From contig ML680005.1 of the NCBI GenBank assembly GCA_007922225.1, positions 552,787 to 616,786 of the forward strand: a stretch of 64,000 nucleotides of DNA, in the 5' to 3' direction. The notes under the pieces are model-generated. The model was given only the letters and a program-made list of their open reading frames with translations, was not told the origin of the DNA and ran no database searches. Positions 31,831-44,269 of this stretch are shown piece by piece. Numbering within the stretch: position 1 is the first letter of the stretch; every line of letters begins with the position of its first letter. Position numbers and translations under genes: made by a program. Origin of the DNA: Emydura subglobosa. Its lineage: Eukaryota; Chordata; Testudines; Chelidae.

Positions 31831-34260
31831 GACTCCCTGTTTCTGTCCCTTTGTCTATAGAGTCCAAACCGCTGAGGCTGGTATCTTTGCGGCTGGTTCT
31901 GAGGACGGAATTGGTGTCTCGAGGTCTGGGGCGTATAAAGGCCCAAGGAGCAGAGAGTACCCCTCAAGTCTTTCAGACCATGCAATTTCGCATCCGTTTG
32001 GTCCAAAAATAGGGCCGACCCGTCAAAGGGGAGGTCCTGAATGGATTGCTGGACCTCCTGTGACAGCCCTGAGGATTGCAGCCATGAACATCTACGCATA
32101 CAGATTGCTGAAGCCATGGCTCTCCCTGCTGAATCTGCTGTGTCAGAGGCTGCCTGCAGTGCTGTTCTAGCCGCCATAATGCCCTCTTCTAGGATGGTGC
32201 CAAAGTCCAGTGCTTGGTCCTAGGGCAAAGCCTCTCCAAAATGTCTGAGAGAGTCCCAGAGGTCAAAATCCAGGAGAGCCTGCTGCTTGGAAATGAGAAA
32301 ACCAGGAGAGCCTGCTGGCTGGCTATGAGAAATTGTAGGCTTGCCAGCAAATAAACCTTTTTCCTGAACAAGTCCAATTTCTTATTGTCTTTATTCCTGG
32401 GGGGTCAAACCGGGCTGGCCCTGCCTGTCCCGCTGGTTGGCAGCATCCACCACAAGGATACTGGGAGAGGGATGGGTGAACAAGTATTTGAACCCCTTAG
32501 CTAGGACAAAATACTTTTTCTATACCCTTTAGAGGTCGGGGCCACTGAGGAAGGGGTCTGCCATAGGGCCTTTACTATTTTCAATACCCCCTCATGCACA
32601 GAAAGGGCAACCCAGTCTGGAGCAGCCACTGCCAGTACACTGAAGAGGCTATCCGATGCCTCCTTTAACTCCTCTGCCTCCAGCCCCAAGTTTGAGGCCA
32701 CCCTCTTGAAGAGTTCTTGATGTGCCCTGAAATCATCCAGGGGTGCCAATGATCCTTGGGTGACTGCCTCATCTGGGGAAGATGAGGAGGACTGGAGGGG
32801 CATGGAGGGTGGTGGCATCCTTCCCTGCCACCGGGTGGCCCAGCCGAAGTCCCTTCCTGGGGGTCAGAGCCATCATCGGAGGCCGAGTCATAGTCTCTCT
32901 CCGGAGCTGGCGGCACAGACTGCACTCCTGATGATCTTTATGAAAATGGCCCTGGCCCACCAGAAACCCCAGGGACCCCAATGCGGCCACTGGGCTGGCC
33001 ACTACCCTTGAGGCCACCTTGGAGCTGACTAGGCAGGGGGCTGCTGGGGCGCCTTGTGCGGATGGCGGCATCTTGCACAGTGACTGTCTTCTTGAGAGGA
33101 CGTCGACTTGCTGTCCAATGACCAGGGTGGGACAGCTGCAGAGGCTCCCTCCAAACGGTGCTGCTTTGTGGGGGGAGTGATAACCGGACCTCTGTGTCCC
33201 TCGGCACTCTGAAGAATGCCCTCTTGGCGTCACAGAGCATGAGGAAGTCGAGTCCTGGTGCCGGTTCCTTGATTGGCGCTGCCAGTCTGGGGAATCATGC
33301 TCTGAGCGAGAGCTGGAATGCCACGAGCAGTGCCTAGGCACTGACAACTTGCGGTGCTGCTTCCCCCTCAGTGCCAGCTCCACCTCTGGCAACCAGGTTC
33401 TGTGCCATGCCAGTGCATGCAAACTCCTCGGTGCCAGGGAGCAGGAGCAGTTCAGACTCCCTTTTGAAGAGCGTCCACACGAGGGCGACCTGGACCCGTG
33501 CCGCCTTCCCAAACGTGCTTCCTTTGGTTCTGGAGACCACAACCAGTGCTGAGAGGGTGGCGGCATTCCCCGTGCTCTAATATTGAGGGGTGCTCCGGTG
33601 ACTGACTGGGAGCATCCCCTCGGAGACCAACGCCGTGATGACATCTCCACTTGCGGCAACTGGGCTCTTGGAGACAGTCTCCCCAGCTCTGGGGATCGTC
33701 GAAGCCACACAGGGGGCCTCAGCGTGGGCCTCCCGCTGGACACCTGCATCCGTTCTTTCACTGAATCTGGGGGCCGAGGAGGGGGTGGTGTAGGCAAGGA
33801 CATCAGGCTCCTTACTGCCTAGAAGGCCTCCGGAGTCGACAGCGTCAGCAAGTGGAGAGATCCCCTCCCGCTCCCCGGAGTCAGGAGGTAGCTCTCTGGG
33901 TGGGGATGCACTCAGGGGGCGAGCTATGGTGCTGCCGACTTTCCACCGGCTTTCCCCGGTGCAATCCCACGCTCAACCGCAATTTCCTTGGTGGTGCAGG
34001 GGAGTGGCCTCACTCCATGCATTGTTTCTTTTGCTTCTTCCTTGACGGTGAGGAAAAAGTTTGGTGCCACAGCGGAGCCAATGTCAACTGCGCGCTGTGT
34101 GCCAAAGCCATACTCAGCACGGAGGCAGAGTGTGCCGGCTTGGAGGCCAGTCTAAGTGCTAAGGCCTTCAGGTGGATTTCTCTGTCCTTTGGAGTCTGTA
34201 GCCTGAAAGCCTTACAGATCTTGCACTTGTCCTTGCGATGAGCTTTCCCCAAGCACTTTA
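31818..34260 (-). pseudogene. DIRS gag-like region
   Basis: Gag packages the element RNA. Three readable pieces follow the order known in turtle DIRS. The N-terminal piece (34010-34252) has GKAHRKDKCKICKAFRLQTP, with a Cys pair. The middle (32501-32818) has SSSSSPDEAVTQGSLAPLDD then LFKRVASNLGLEAEELKEAS. The C-terminal piece (31818-32177) has ADSAGRAMASAICMRR and LQDLPFDGS-like sequence (IQDLPFDGSALFLDQTDAKL). Between 32.9 and 33.8 kb is a Ser/Arg/Pro-rich frame. Pieces lie in different frames. Confidence 0.7.
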
Positions 34261-34807
34261 GGCAACTGTCACAGGGGAGTCACTCAGTGGGAATGGTTTC
34301 CCACAGGAAATGTAGGGTTTGAAGCCTAGTGACTGGGGCATGCCCCACTCCTGGGCAGGAGTCCAAGCCAGGAATATTCCTATACTAACTATCACTATTA
34401 ACAGCAGTTAAGGTTAATCTTCCTAACTAAGAGAACAATGAACAATTAAAAGATTATGAAGGGTTTGAAAAGCATTTGCAAAGCCAGCTAAGCAGTTCCA
34501 GCAACCCTCACAGGCAGAGAGAAGGAACTGAGGGGACATAGGGCAGGCAGCACCTCATATACCGCGGCATGTGCACGGGGCTCCAGGGGTGCCAGAGCCA
34601 GCCCTACGGATACTGCTGAAGGGAAAAATGTCCTGGTGACCATGCGCAGACGTGTGCACACACAATAGAACTGACATGAGCAAGCACTTGAAGAAGAACT
34701 ATTGTTCGGTGAAAGTATGCACTGAACTCCTGTAGTGGCATGGCCATTTGCTGCCTCGCAAGCACCCTCTCCTGGGCAGAGATTGCTCTACAGCATCCTG
34801 TCTCTTT

Positions 34808-36345
34808 TCATAGAATCAGAGAGTTGGAAGGGACCTCAGGAGGTATATCTAGTCCAACCCCCTGCTCAAAGCAGGACTAACCTCAGCTAAATCATCCCAG
34901 CCAGGGTTTTGTCAAGCCTCAGCTTAAAAACCTCTAAAGATGGAGATTCCACCACCTCCCTAGGTAACCCATTCCAGTGCTTCACCACCCTCCTAGTGAC
35001 AAATTTTTTCCTAATGTCCAACCTAGACCTCCCGCCCTGCAACTTGAGACCGTTGCTCCTTGTTCTGTCATCTGCCACCACTGAGAACAGCCTAGCCCCA
35101 TCCTCCCTGGAACCCCCTTTCAGGTAGTTAAAGGCTGCTATCAAATCCCCCCTCATTCTTCTCTTCTGCAGACTAAACAAGCCCAGTTCCCTCAGCCTCT
35201 CCTCATAAGTCCTGTGCTCCAGCCCCCTCATCATTTTTGTTGCCCTCCGCTGGACTCTCTCCAACTTCTCCACATCCTTTTTGTAGTGGGGGGCCCAAAA
35301 CTGGACACAATACTCCAAATGTGGCCTCACCAGTGCCAAATAGAGGGGAATAATCACTTCCCTCAATCTGCTGGCAATGCTCCTACTAATGCAGCCCAAT
35401 ATGCTATTAGCCTTCTTGACAACCAGGGCACACTGCTGACTCATATCCAGCTTCTTGTCCACTGTAACCCCCAGGTCCTTTTCTGCAGAACTGCTGTCTA
35501 GCCCGTCGGTCCCCAGTCTATAGCTGTGCATGGGATTCTTCCGTTCTAAGTGCAGGACTCTGCACTTGTCCTTGTTGAACCTCATTAGATTTCTTTTTGG
35601 CCAATCCTCCAATGTGTCTAGGTCACTCTGTATCCTATCCCTACCTTCCAGGGTATCTACCACTCCCCCCAGCTTAGTGTCATCTGCAAACTTGCTGAGG
35701 GTGCAATCTACCCCATCCTCCAGATCATTAATGAAGATGTTGAACAAAACCGGCCCCAGGACCGACCCCTGGGGAACTCCACTTGTTACCAGCTGCCAGC
35801 TAGACATGGAACCATTGATCACTGCTCGTTGAGCCCTATGCTCTAGCCAATTCTCGATCCATTTTATAGTCCATTCATCCAACCCAACTTTAACTTGCTG
35901 ATAAGGATACTGTGAGAGACAGTATCAAAAGCTTTGCTAAAGTCAAGGTATATCACGTCCACCGCTTTCCCCACATCCACAGAGCCAGTCACCTCATCAT
36001 AGAAAGCAATCAGGTTGGTCAGGCATGACTTTCCCTTGGTGAATCCGTGTTGACTGTTCCTGATCACCTTCCTCTCTTCCAAGTGCCTTAAAATGGATTC
36101 CTTGCGGACCTGCTCCATGATTTTTCCAGGGATTGAGGTGAGGCTGACCGGTCTGTAGTTCCCTGGATCCTCTTTCCTCCCTTTCTTGAAAATGGGCACT
36201 AAATTTTCTTTTTTCCAGTCATCAAGAACCTCCCCCAATTGCCACGAGCTTTCAAAGGTAATAGCCAATGGCTCTGAAATCACATCAGCCAACTCCCTCA
36301 GCACCCTCGGGTGCATTGCATCTGGCTCCATGGACTTGTCAGCCC
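34808..36345 (-). mobile_element. CR1 LINE, 1.5 kb, 5'-truncated
   Basis: The longest minus-strand CR1 of this group. Frame 34887-35882 (331 codons) holds the reverse-transcriptase catalytic FADDTKLGG and the C-terminus. Frame 35864-36331 holds the earlier reverse-transcriptase part: [61 protein letters not shown]. The two are separated by a deletion around 35885-35890, where '[10 protein letters not shown]' is reduced. It inserted a little outside the right end of the DIRS element. Confidence 0.93.
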
Positions 36346-36955
36346 ATTTCTTCAGGGGCCCTTTAAAAACTCACAGTTCATAAAGTTATCCAACAGATCC
36401 CAGAAGGGACCCCATTTATTTAGTCCTCAGGTGCACATTGACCTTCCAGGTCCCACCCCTAGTTTAATGTCCCTTTCCCAGTAGTTCAATCCAAAGTCTT
36501 TTGAACAAAACACAAGCCTATGCAGAGTGTTAGCCCTCTCACCCCCATCTCAGCTTGATACAGCCCCTTCCTCCTTGAGGCTCTGCCGTGAGGCTCTGCC
36601 CTGTTTCTTCAGCAAGGTTTCTCCCAAGCTTCACTACTACAGAGCTTTCTCCTGCTTCTTGCAGTCTCAATTCCCTCTCAACTCCCTTCCTTCCTAGCTG
36701 CCTTTTCATCTGGGAATCATTTGATTCCTTCAGCTGAGGCTTATCAAGTAATGAGGACTGGCTTAGCACCAAACTCTCCAGCCCAGGAGTGAGCCACCCT
36801 GGTACAATTCTGCACTGCTGTTCTACACATCTTCCCAATATGTCTTGGGAAGAGGACTGTTGGGAAGAGATGGGGGTCTGGTCCACATAACAAAGAAGTG
36901 GAACAGCATCTTCTCACCAACTCACCAACCTAGTGTTCATAGGGGCCAGGTGACA
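36346..36955. other. Unassigned, possibly LTR remnant
   Basis: 'ccccatttatttagtcc' near 36408 could be an inverted polyadenylation signal of a minus-strand LTR, but I cannot define ends. A 15-bp direct duplication, 'gaggctctgcc...tgaggctctgcc', lies at 36577-36600. No gene is seen. Confidence 0.3.
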
Positions 36956-36959
36956 AAAG

Positions 36960-38999
36960 CCCACACGTATAAAAAGGTGACCTTAACGGAGGACTAAAAT
37001 GCTGGGGGAAAGGGGAATGTGAGAATGAAAAATTACAGTAGGGTCACAGGAGCAACAAGAGGGAAAATATGGTGGGGGAATCTGCTCAACATCTTAGATG
37101 TTTATACAGAGATGCAAAGAGTATAGATAATAAACTAGAAGAACTGGAAGTCTTGGTCCATAAGATAAATTATGACTTAATTGGTATCACAGAGACTTGG
37201 TGGAAGATTGGAAGATTGGTATATAAGGATATAGTGTGTTCAGGAAGGACAGGTAGGGGGGAAAAACAAGGAGATGCTGCATTATACTTCAAGAATATAT
37301 ATACTTGTTCTGAGGTCCAAAAAGAGGTGAGAGACAGACCAACTGAAAGCCTCTGGGTGAAAATATATGGGGGAAAAAAGAGGGGTGATGTCATGGTAGA
37401 GGTCTACTATAGGCCATTAAATCAGGAGGAGGCAGCGAATGAGGTAAATCTAGAACAAATAAGAAAAATATCCAAAACCCAAGACCTAGTAGTAATGGGG
37501 GAATTGAACTACCCAGACATCTATTGGAAAAGTAATATGCCAAAACACAAAATGTCCACCTCGGAATGTGTTGGGGACAACTTCTTGTTTCAGAAGGTGT
37601 AGGAAGTAACTTGGGGGGCAGCCATTTCAGGCTCCAAGATGGCAGACAGTTTGGGAGAAAGTGATAGTGAAATGATGGATTTAATGATTTTAAGGAAAGG
37701 AAGGAGTGACAGCAGCAGAATAAGGACAATGGACTTCAGAAAAGCATGCCTTAGCAAACTCAGAACTGGTAGACAAGGTCCCATGGAAAAAAGTCTAAGA
37801 GAAAATGGAGTTCAAGAGGCTGGCAGTTTCTCAAGGAGACAACATTAAAAGGAAAAACTGCAAACTATCCCGATGTAAAGGAAAGATAGAAAGAATAGTA
37901 AGAGGCCAATATGGCTCCATGAGGAGCTCTTTAATCACCTGAAAATCAAAAAAGAAATCCCACAAAAAGTAGAAACACTGACAAATTGCTAAGGATGTGT
38001 AAAAAAGCAAAGCACAAGCATGTAAGGACAAAAATAAAAAAGGCAAAGGCACAAAATGAGTTACACCTAGCAAGGGACATAAAAGGCAATAAGAAGAGGT
38101 TCTTTAAATACATTAGGAACAAAAGAAAGATGATGGTAAGTGTAGATCCTCTACTTAATGGGGTAGGAGGGCTAAAAACTGATGACATCAAGAAAGCTGA
38201 GGTGTTTTAATGCCTTTTTTACTTAAGTCTTCAATAACAAGTTTAATGGTGACCAGATTCTCAACACAATTAATATTAACATAAAGGGGGAAGGAATGAA
38301 AGCCAAAATAGGAAAAGAACAAGTTAAAGACTATTCAGATAAATGACATATTTAAGTCAGTAGGGCTTGATGTAATTCATCCGAGGTTACTTAAGGAATT
38401 AGCTAAAGCAATCTCAGAACCATTCACAATTATCTTTGAGAACTTTTGGAGGACAGGTGAGGTCCCAGGAGACTGGACAACTGCAAACATAGAACCTATC
38501 TTTAAAAATGGGAAAAAGAGGACCCAGGGAATTACAGACCAATCAGTCTAACTTTGATACCGGGAAATATACCGGAACAAAGTATTAAACAATCAATTTA
38601 TAAGCACTTGGAGAAAAATTGGGTTATAAGAAATAGCCAGCATGTATTTGTCAAGAAAAAAACAAGCCAAACCAACCTAATTTCCTTCTTTGACACAGTT
38701 ACTGGCCTAATATATAAGGGGAAGTTGTAGATGTGATATATATTGATTTTAGTAAGGCTTTTGACAAAGTCCCACATGCCATTCTCATAAGCAAACTAGG
38801 GAAATGTGGTCTAACTCTAGATGAAATTATTATAAGGTGAGTGCAAAACTGGTTGAAAGACTGTATTCAATGAGTAGTTATGTAGAGTTCACTGTCAAAC
38901 TAGGGGGATGTATCTGGTGGGGCCCCACAAGTCCTCGATCCAGTGCTATTCAATATTTTCATTAATGACCAGGATAATGGAGAGAATGCTTATAAACTT
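36960..38999 (+). mobile_element. Long CR1/L3-like LINE, 5' part with endonuclease
   Basis: A plus-strand LINE reaching unusually far 5'. It is decayed but carries, in order, an endonuclease (37069-37602), a basic linker, and the start of the reverse transcriptase (38160-38990, e.g. 'attgattttagtaaggcttt' for the IDFSKAF block). It is cut at 38999 by an opposite-strand CR1 and continues at 40257-41135, giving about 2.9 kb of element. Confidence 0.8.
37069..37602 (+). pseudogene. LINE endonuclease domain fragment
   Basis: An open 177-codon frame encodes much of an APE-type endonuclease, the enzyme that nicks target DNA for LINE insertion. Readable motifs are LRCLYRDAKSIDNKLEELE, YDLIGITETWW (the catalytic-type E of TETWW), a LWVKIYG strand, VEVYYRPLNQ and LVVMGELNYPDIYW, where the family normally has GDFN; here the D is E, so the active site looks damaged. 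No ORF1 precedes it. The region encoding the C-terminal part of the endonuclease after 37602 is frameshifted. Confidence 0.75.
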
Positions 39000-40256
39000 T
39001 CATAGCATCATAGAAGATTAGGATTGGAAGGGACCTCAGGAGATCATCTAGTCCAACCCACTGCTCAAAGCAGGACCAACCCCAACTAAATCATCCCAGC
39101 CAGGGCTTTATCAAGCCTCACCTTAAAAACCTCTAAAGAAGGATGGAGATTCCATCACCTCCCTAGATAATCCATTCCAGTGCTTCAGCACCCTCCTAGG
39201 GAAATGTTTTTCCTAATATCCAACCTAGACCTACCCCACTGCAACTTGAGACCATTGCTCTTTGTTCTGTCATCTGCCACCACTGAGAACAGCCTAGCTC
39301 CATCTTCTTTGGAACCCCCCTTCAGGTATCAAATCCCCCCTCATTCTTCTCTTCTGCAGACTAAACAAGCCCAGTTCCCTCAGCCTCTCCTCATAAGTCT
39401 TGTGTTCCAGCCCCCTCATCATTTTGCCCTCCACTGGACTCTCTCCAATTTGTCTACATCCTTTCTGTAGTGGGGGGTCCCAAAACTGGACACTATACTC
39501 CAAATGTGGCCTCACCAGTGATGAATAGAGGGGAATAATCACTTCCTTCGATCTGCTGGTAATACTCCTACTAAGGCAGCCCAATATGCCATTAGCCTTC
39601 TTGGCAACCAGGGCACACTGCTGACTCATATGCAGCTTCTTGTCCACTGTAACCCCCAGGTCCTTTTCTGCAGAAATGCTGTCTAGCCCGTCAGTCCCCA
39701 GTCTGTAGCTGTGCATGGGATTCTTCCATCCTAACTGCAAGACTCTGCACTTGTCCTTGCTGAATCTCATCAGATTTCTTTTGGCCCAATCCTCCAATTC
39801 TGAATCTATCCCTACCATCCAGCTTTTCTACCAGTCCTCCCAGCTTATTGTCATCTACAAACTTACTGAGGGTGCAATCTGCCCTGTCCCCTAGATCATT
39901 AATGAAGATGTTGAACAAAACCGGCCCCTGGATCAACCTCTGGGGCACTCCGCTTGTTACCAGCTGCCAGCTAGACATGGAGCCATTGATCACTACCCAT
40001 TGAGCCTGATGATCTAGCTAGCTTTCTATCCACCTTATAGTCCATTCATCTAACCCATACTTCTGTAACTTGTTGGCAAGAATAACGTGGGAGACCATAT
40101 AAAAAACTTCGCTAAAGTCAAAGTATATCACGTCCACCACTTTCCCCACATCCACAGAGCCAGTCATCTCCTTATAGAAGGCAATCAGGTCGGTCATACA
40201 TGACTTGCCCTTGGTGAATCCATGCTGACTGTTTCTAATCACCTTCCTCTCCTCCA
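39000..40256 (-). mobile_element. CR1 LINE inserted into opposite-strand LINE
   Basis: It begins with the 3' end 'catagcatcatagaagatta' and runs to the '[20 protein letters not shown]' reverse-transcriptase block at 40200-40256. The catalytic region reads FVDDNKLGG-like in place of FADDTKLGG. 'ttcat' occurs at both edges (38998-39002 and 40255-40259), a candidate target duplication. Confidence 0.88.
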
Positions 40257-41135
40257 TTCATGGATGATATTTGTCATTTCTGGATGACACCAAGCTGGGG
40301 AGAGGTTGCTAACATTTTAGGAGACAGGATTAGAATTCAAAATGACTCTGACAAATTGGAGAATTGGTGTGAAATAAACAAGATGAAATTCAATAAAGAC
40401 AAGTGTAAAGTATTACACTTAAGAAAAAAATCAAATGCACAACAACAAAATGGTGAATAATTGGTTAGGTGGTAGTACATCTGAAAAGGATCTGAGGGTT
40501 ATAGTGTATCACATATTAAATATATGTCAACAATGTGATGCAGTTGCAATAAAGGGTAATATCATTCTGGGGTTTCTTAATAGGAGTGTTATATATAAGA
40601 CACTGGAGAGATTTGTCCTACTGCTCGGCACAATGGGGCCTCAGCTGGTGTACTGTGTCCAATTCTGGGTGATACACTTTAGAAAACATGTGGACAAATT
40701 GGAGAAAGTTCAGAGAAGAGCACAAAGAAGATGAGAGTTTTAGAAAACCTACCTATGAGGAAAGGTTAAAATAACCTGATAACAGCCTGGAAACCTGATA
40801 ACAGCCTTCAAATCTGTTAAGGGCTGTTATCAAGAGGATGGTGATCAATTGTTCTCCATGTCCACTGAAGGTAGGACAAGAAGTAATGGGCTTCATCTGC
40901 AGCAATGGAGATGGAGGTTAGATATTAGGAAAAACTTTCTACCTATAGGGATAATTAAGCTCTGGAACAGGCTTCCAAGGGAGGTTGTGGAATCCTTGTC
41001 ATTGCAGGCTTTTAAGAATAGGTTAGAAAGACACCTGTCAAGGATAGTCTAGATATACTTGGTCCTGCCTCAGTGCAGGAGGGGCTGTATTAGATGACCT
41101 CTTGAGGTCCCTTCCAGCCCAACATTTCTAGGAGT
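40257..41135 (+). mobile_element. Long CR1/L3-like LINE, 3' part
   Basis: It resumes the LINE of 36960-38999 right after the FADD position. Readable are KLENWCEINKMKFNKDKC, CVQFWVIHF, KVQRRAQRR and [19 protein letters not shown]. It ends with the tail 'cctcttgaggtcccttccag'. Premature stops are frequent. Confidence 0.8.
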
Positions 41136-41264
41136 CTACGAACAGGCATGTATATAATGAGAGCAAGAGGAACTGCAATAGCTCTAGTGGAGAGGGATCC
41201 TGTGCCTGTGGAAACTGGCACTCTAGCTAAGGTGTAACAGCTCTATGCACCTCTGAATTCACCG

Positions 41265-42880
41265 AGAAAGTCTTTGTTTAAGACTGGCACGCTTCCAGTG
41301 TTAGGGAGAACCTATGGTGTGCCAGAATTCAAAAAGGGCAAGCAGGATGACCTGAGTCACAATAGGTCATTAGTCTGACATCGATCCCAGAAAAAATGTA
41401 AAAGCAAATACAGGATTCAATTGATATAATTAAGCATGGGAATATAATTAATGCTGGTTCATGTGGTTTTATGGAATCTAGGTCTTGTCAGACCTATGTA
41501 ATTTCATTGTTTTAAGAGATTGCAGGTCGGGTTGATAAATGTAACTGTGTATATGTAATACTTCTGTATTTTTGTAAGGCAAGTGACTTTGTACCACATG
41601 ACATTTCGATTTAAAAATTAGCACCATACAGTATCAATAAAGCACACATTAAATGGTTTAACTCAACTGATCACAAAACATATCTCATAAAGTAGTTGTC
41701 AATGGAGAACTGTTATCAAATTGGGGCTGCTTATGAGATTTTGCAGAGAAAGGTACTAGACCCAACGCTATTCAATCCTTTAATCAATTTACTGATAAAT
41801 GTAATCAGTATTTAATCAGTATTTACTGATGACATACAGCCTGGTAGAGTGGCAAATAATGATGAACACAGGGCAGTCACACAGATAGATCTGAATCACA
41901 TGGTAAACTGGGCCCATTCATACAAAATGCATTTTAATACAGCAAAATGAAAAGTTACACCTCTAGGAATAAATGCAGGCCATGCCTACAGAAAGGGGAA
42001 CTATATCCTGGAAAGCAGCAACTCTGAAAAAAATGTAGGGGTCATAATAGATAAGCAATTGAACATGAGCTTGGATGTATAGACAAGGTGTCTAAATAAG
42101 GATGTATACACCTTGGATGTATAAACAAGGGAGTAGGAATAGGAATAGGGAGATGATTAGACTTCATGTATATGGAACTGGTGAGACCAGTAATGGAATA
42201 TTGCATCCAGTTCTGGTGTCCACATTTTAAAAAAGATGTTGAAAAAATTGGTGAGAGTGCAGAAAAGAGGCACAAACAGGGGTTCTGGAACAATGTGTAT
42301 AGTGGGGGTGCTGAGAGCCATTGAACCAAACTGTAAACTCTGTATATGATGGAAGCCACTTCAAGCCAAGGGGTGTGGCAGCCCTCCTAGCACCCTACTT
42401 CCAGCATCTATGAGCACAAAATTGATGCGAGGGCTGGAAAAAATGCCTGACAAAGAGGAACTTAAAGAGCTCAATCTGTTTAGCTTATCTTCAACAAGAT
42501 GAAGCGATGACTTGATTACAGTGAATAATTACCTTAGCAAACAGAAAATATTGGATTCTAAAGGGCTGTTTAATCCAGCAGAGTAAGGCACAGTCAGACC
42601 CAGACAAATTCAAACTGGAAATAAGGCACAAATTTAACAATTAGGGTGAGTAATTATTGCAACAAACTACCACGGAAAGTGGTGGGTTCTCCATCTCTTG
42701 ATGTCTTCAGATGAAGACTGGATGCCTTTCTGGAAGAGATGCTCTAGCTAAACACAATTTGCTGGGATCAATACAGGGGTAACTGGGTGAGATTTAATGG
42801 CCTGTGATATGTAGCAAGTCAGACAAGATAATCTAACAATTTCTTCTGGTCTTAAACTCTATGAATCTATGAAGATCTTT
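41265..42880 (+). repeat. Old CR1-like LINE
   Basis: Colinear with 17155-17432 plus 18618-19365. Reverse-transcriptase traces ('cttctgtatttttgtaaggc' for the FSKA block; 'tttactgatgacatacagcc' for the ADDT block) are followed by the C-terminal region and the 3' tail to about 42870. A small duplication of 'aatcagtattta' lies at 41804-41826. Confidence 0.65.
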
Positions 42881-43129
42881 CCCCATAAACTATAAAGACC
42901 CTGTTTGACTTCCTAATATTTTTTTTCTTTTCTAAATGGAAACTCAGTGCTCTTTTAATATCTAATCTGTGCAGATGTGTCTCCATGCAATGGGAATGTG
43001 GTGTAGGGAAAAAACGCGAAGGAAAATTTACAGGCTGGGGTGGAAAGCTGATATCACCTTGGACATAAAATTCAGAGGGAGCCTCGCTACCATTTAATCT
43101 TATGGATTATAGTGTACAGTGGGTTGGCT

Positions 43130-43480
43130 AACAGTGTTTGCAACTCACTAAGTTCTTGAAGAAGTGAAAGCAATCAGTGAGGCCATTTTGAAACAAAAGG
43201 TGTTCTAGAGATGCTTCCCTGAGTTTCTCAAAAGGAGGGTCCATTAGTTTTATAAGTACATGATTTAAGACACAGGATGGAGCAGATTCTCGAATGGCAA
43301 AGGCATTGACCATTCCTTTTACAAATCTAGCAGCTGGAGGGTGTGAAAATGATCCACCCTGAACATATTGGCAGGGAGTAGCTATGACTGATAGGTGTGG
43401 TTTCAGAGCAGCTGCAGCGAGGCCTGTGGCATTTAGATACAGCAAATCATCTAAAATTGCTAGGATTCCAGCTTGAGTGG
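43130..43480 (-). pseudogene. DIRS tyrosine recombinase relic, N-terminal part
   Basis: The minus-strand frame carries LYLNATGLAAAALKPHLSVI, ARFVKGMVNAF and LMDPPFEKLREASLEHLLFQ. This matches the layout of the DIRS recombinase N-terminal part, where 'HP.I..FLKG' is followed by 'PPFEPLR..SLKFLSFK'. The element is more diverged than the one at 27.6-34.7 kb and is probably of another DIRS subfamily. With the RNase H relic at 44270-44630 it forms one old minus-strand element. Confidence 0.55.
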
Positions 43481-43599
43481 GAGTTCAATTCTCATTAGAG
43501 GCCCAAACAGAAAATCTTGTTCATTTTTGTCTGTAGCATTTTAATGAAGAGTTCTTCCTTGATGTAAACAGGATTACTTGTCGTCTGTTTTGCAGTGGT

Positions 43600-43890
43600 C
43601 CCCACTGGGTGTGTCCTGGAATATTTGGGGGACATGCAGCAGGGCCCAGGCCAGCCCCCAGGGGGGAGGGAAGGGATCAGCCTAGCCACAGCTCCACCCC
43701 CAGCCCAGATCCAGCCTCAGCCACAGCTCTGCTCCAGACCCTGCTCCACCCACAGCCCAGCTCAGCCCTCATTCCCTCTCCATCCGCAGGCCAGCTCTGC
43801 CTCTAGCCCTAGCTCCTCCCCCATCCCCAGTTCTGCCCCCAGCTCCACCGTCAGCCCAATTTCCTCTGCTGAGCCAACTGTGTAATAATG
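43600..43890 (+). repeat. Pro/Ser-coding C-rich low-complexity stretch
   Basis: C-rich sequence built from imperfect 'ccagctc(t/c)gcc' and 'cacagc' units lies between the two DIRS relic parts. It looks like an inserted low-complexity or transposon-derived tract and not a gene. Confidence 0.4.
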
Positions 43891-44269
43891 GAGGGAGGCG
43901 CGGACCGATTCCATTACTGTTCAGAGAGGGCGTGTCAGGAAAAGTTTGGACACTCACATCTATAGTGATTAACAAGCGCTACTCAGTGTTGGCTGGTGGA
44001 GTATCTTCAGATTTGGGTACAATACCCAACTTTTTTGAAGAGCGTCAGCTCTGAGAGAGCCAACTCTCAATGATGTTGGCCGTGACTGTCTTGATCTTCT
44101 ATATCATCTTGGGGATTAGGTGTATTACAGTGCAGACCTACAGGAGTTATGTTCTCCAATCCCAGAGGATTTAAGGAATTCCTGTGTCTTCCCACTCTGG
44201 TGCAATGCAAGGGGCATTTGGTGCTCCCTTCTGATACAAAGAGGTCTATTTCTGGGCCTCCCCATCTGT

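Larger units (their letters stand above)
27556..34712 (-). mobile_element. Nearly full-length decayed DIRS retrotransposon
   Basis: DIRS elements copy via reverse transcriptase but integrate with a tyrosine recombinase, and carry inverted terminal repeats rather than LTRs. Here the left end (about 27585-27745) and the inverse of the right end (about 34560-34705) match closely; shared blocks include 'cttgctcatgtca', 'catggtcacca', 'cccttcagcagta' and 'atatgaggtgctgc'. An internal complementary copy of the end lies at 27846-27920. From right to left on the minus strand come gag, reverse transcriptase, RNase H and recombinase. It is inactive: every gene is frameshifted and three insertions break it (28575-28638, 29351-29560, 29939-31057). 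Without the two LTR insertions it would be about 5.8 kb. Confidence 0.85.

Noticed and set aside
32769..33803. 344-codon minus-strand frame as an independent gene
   Set aside because: It lies within the DIRS gag region and is Ser/Arg/Pro-rich; it reads as an out-of-frame or spacer part of that region.
43595..43885. Pro/Ser-rich coding exon
   Set aside because: Low-complexity C-rich sequence between two DIRS relics, without splice context or conservation clue.
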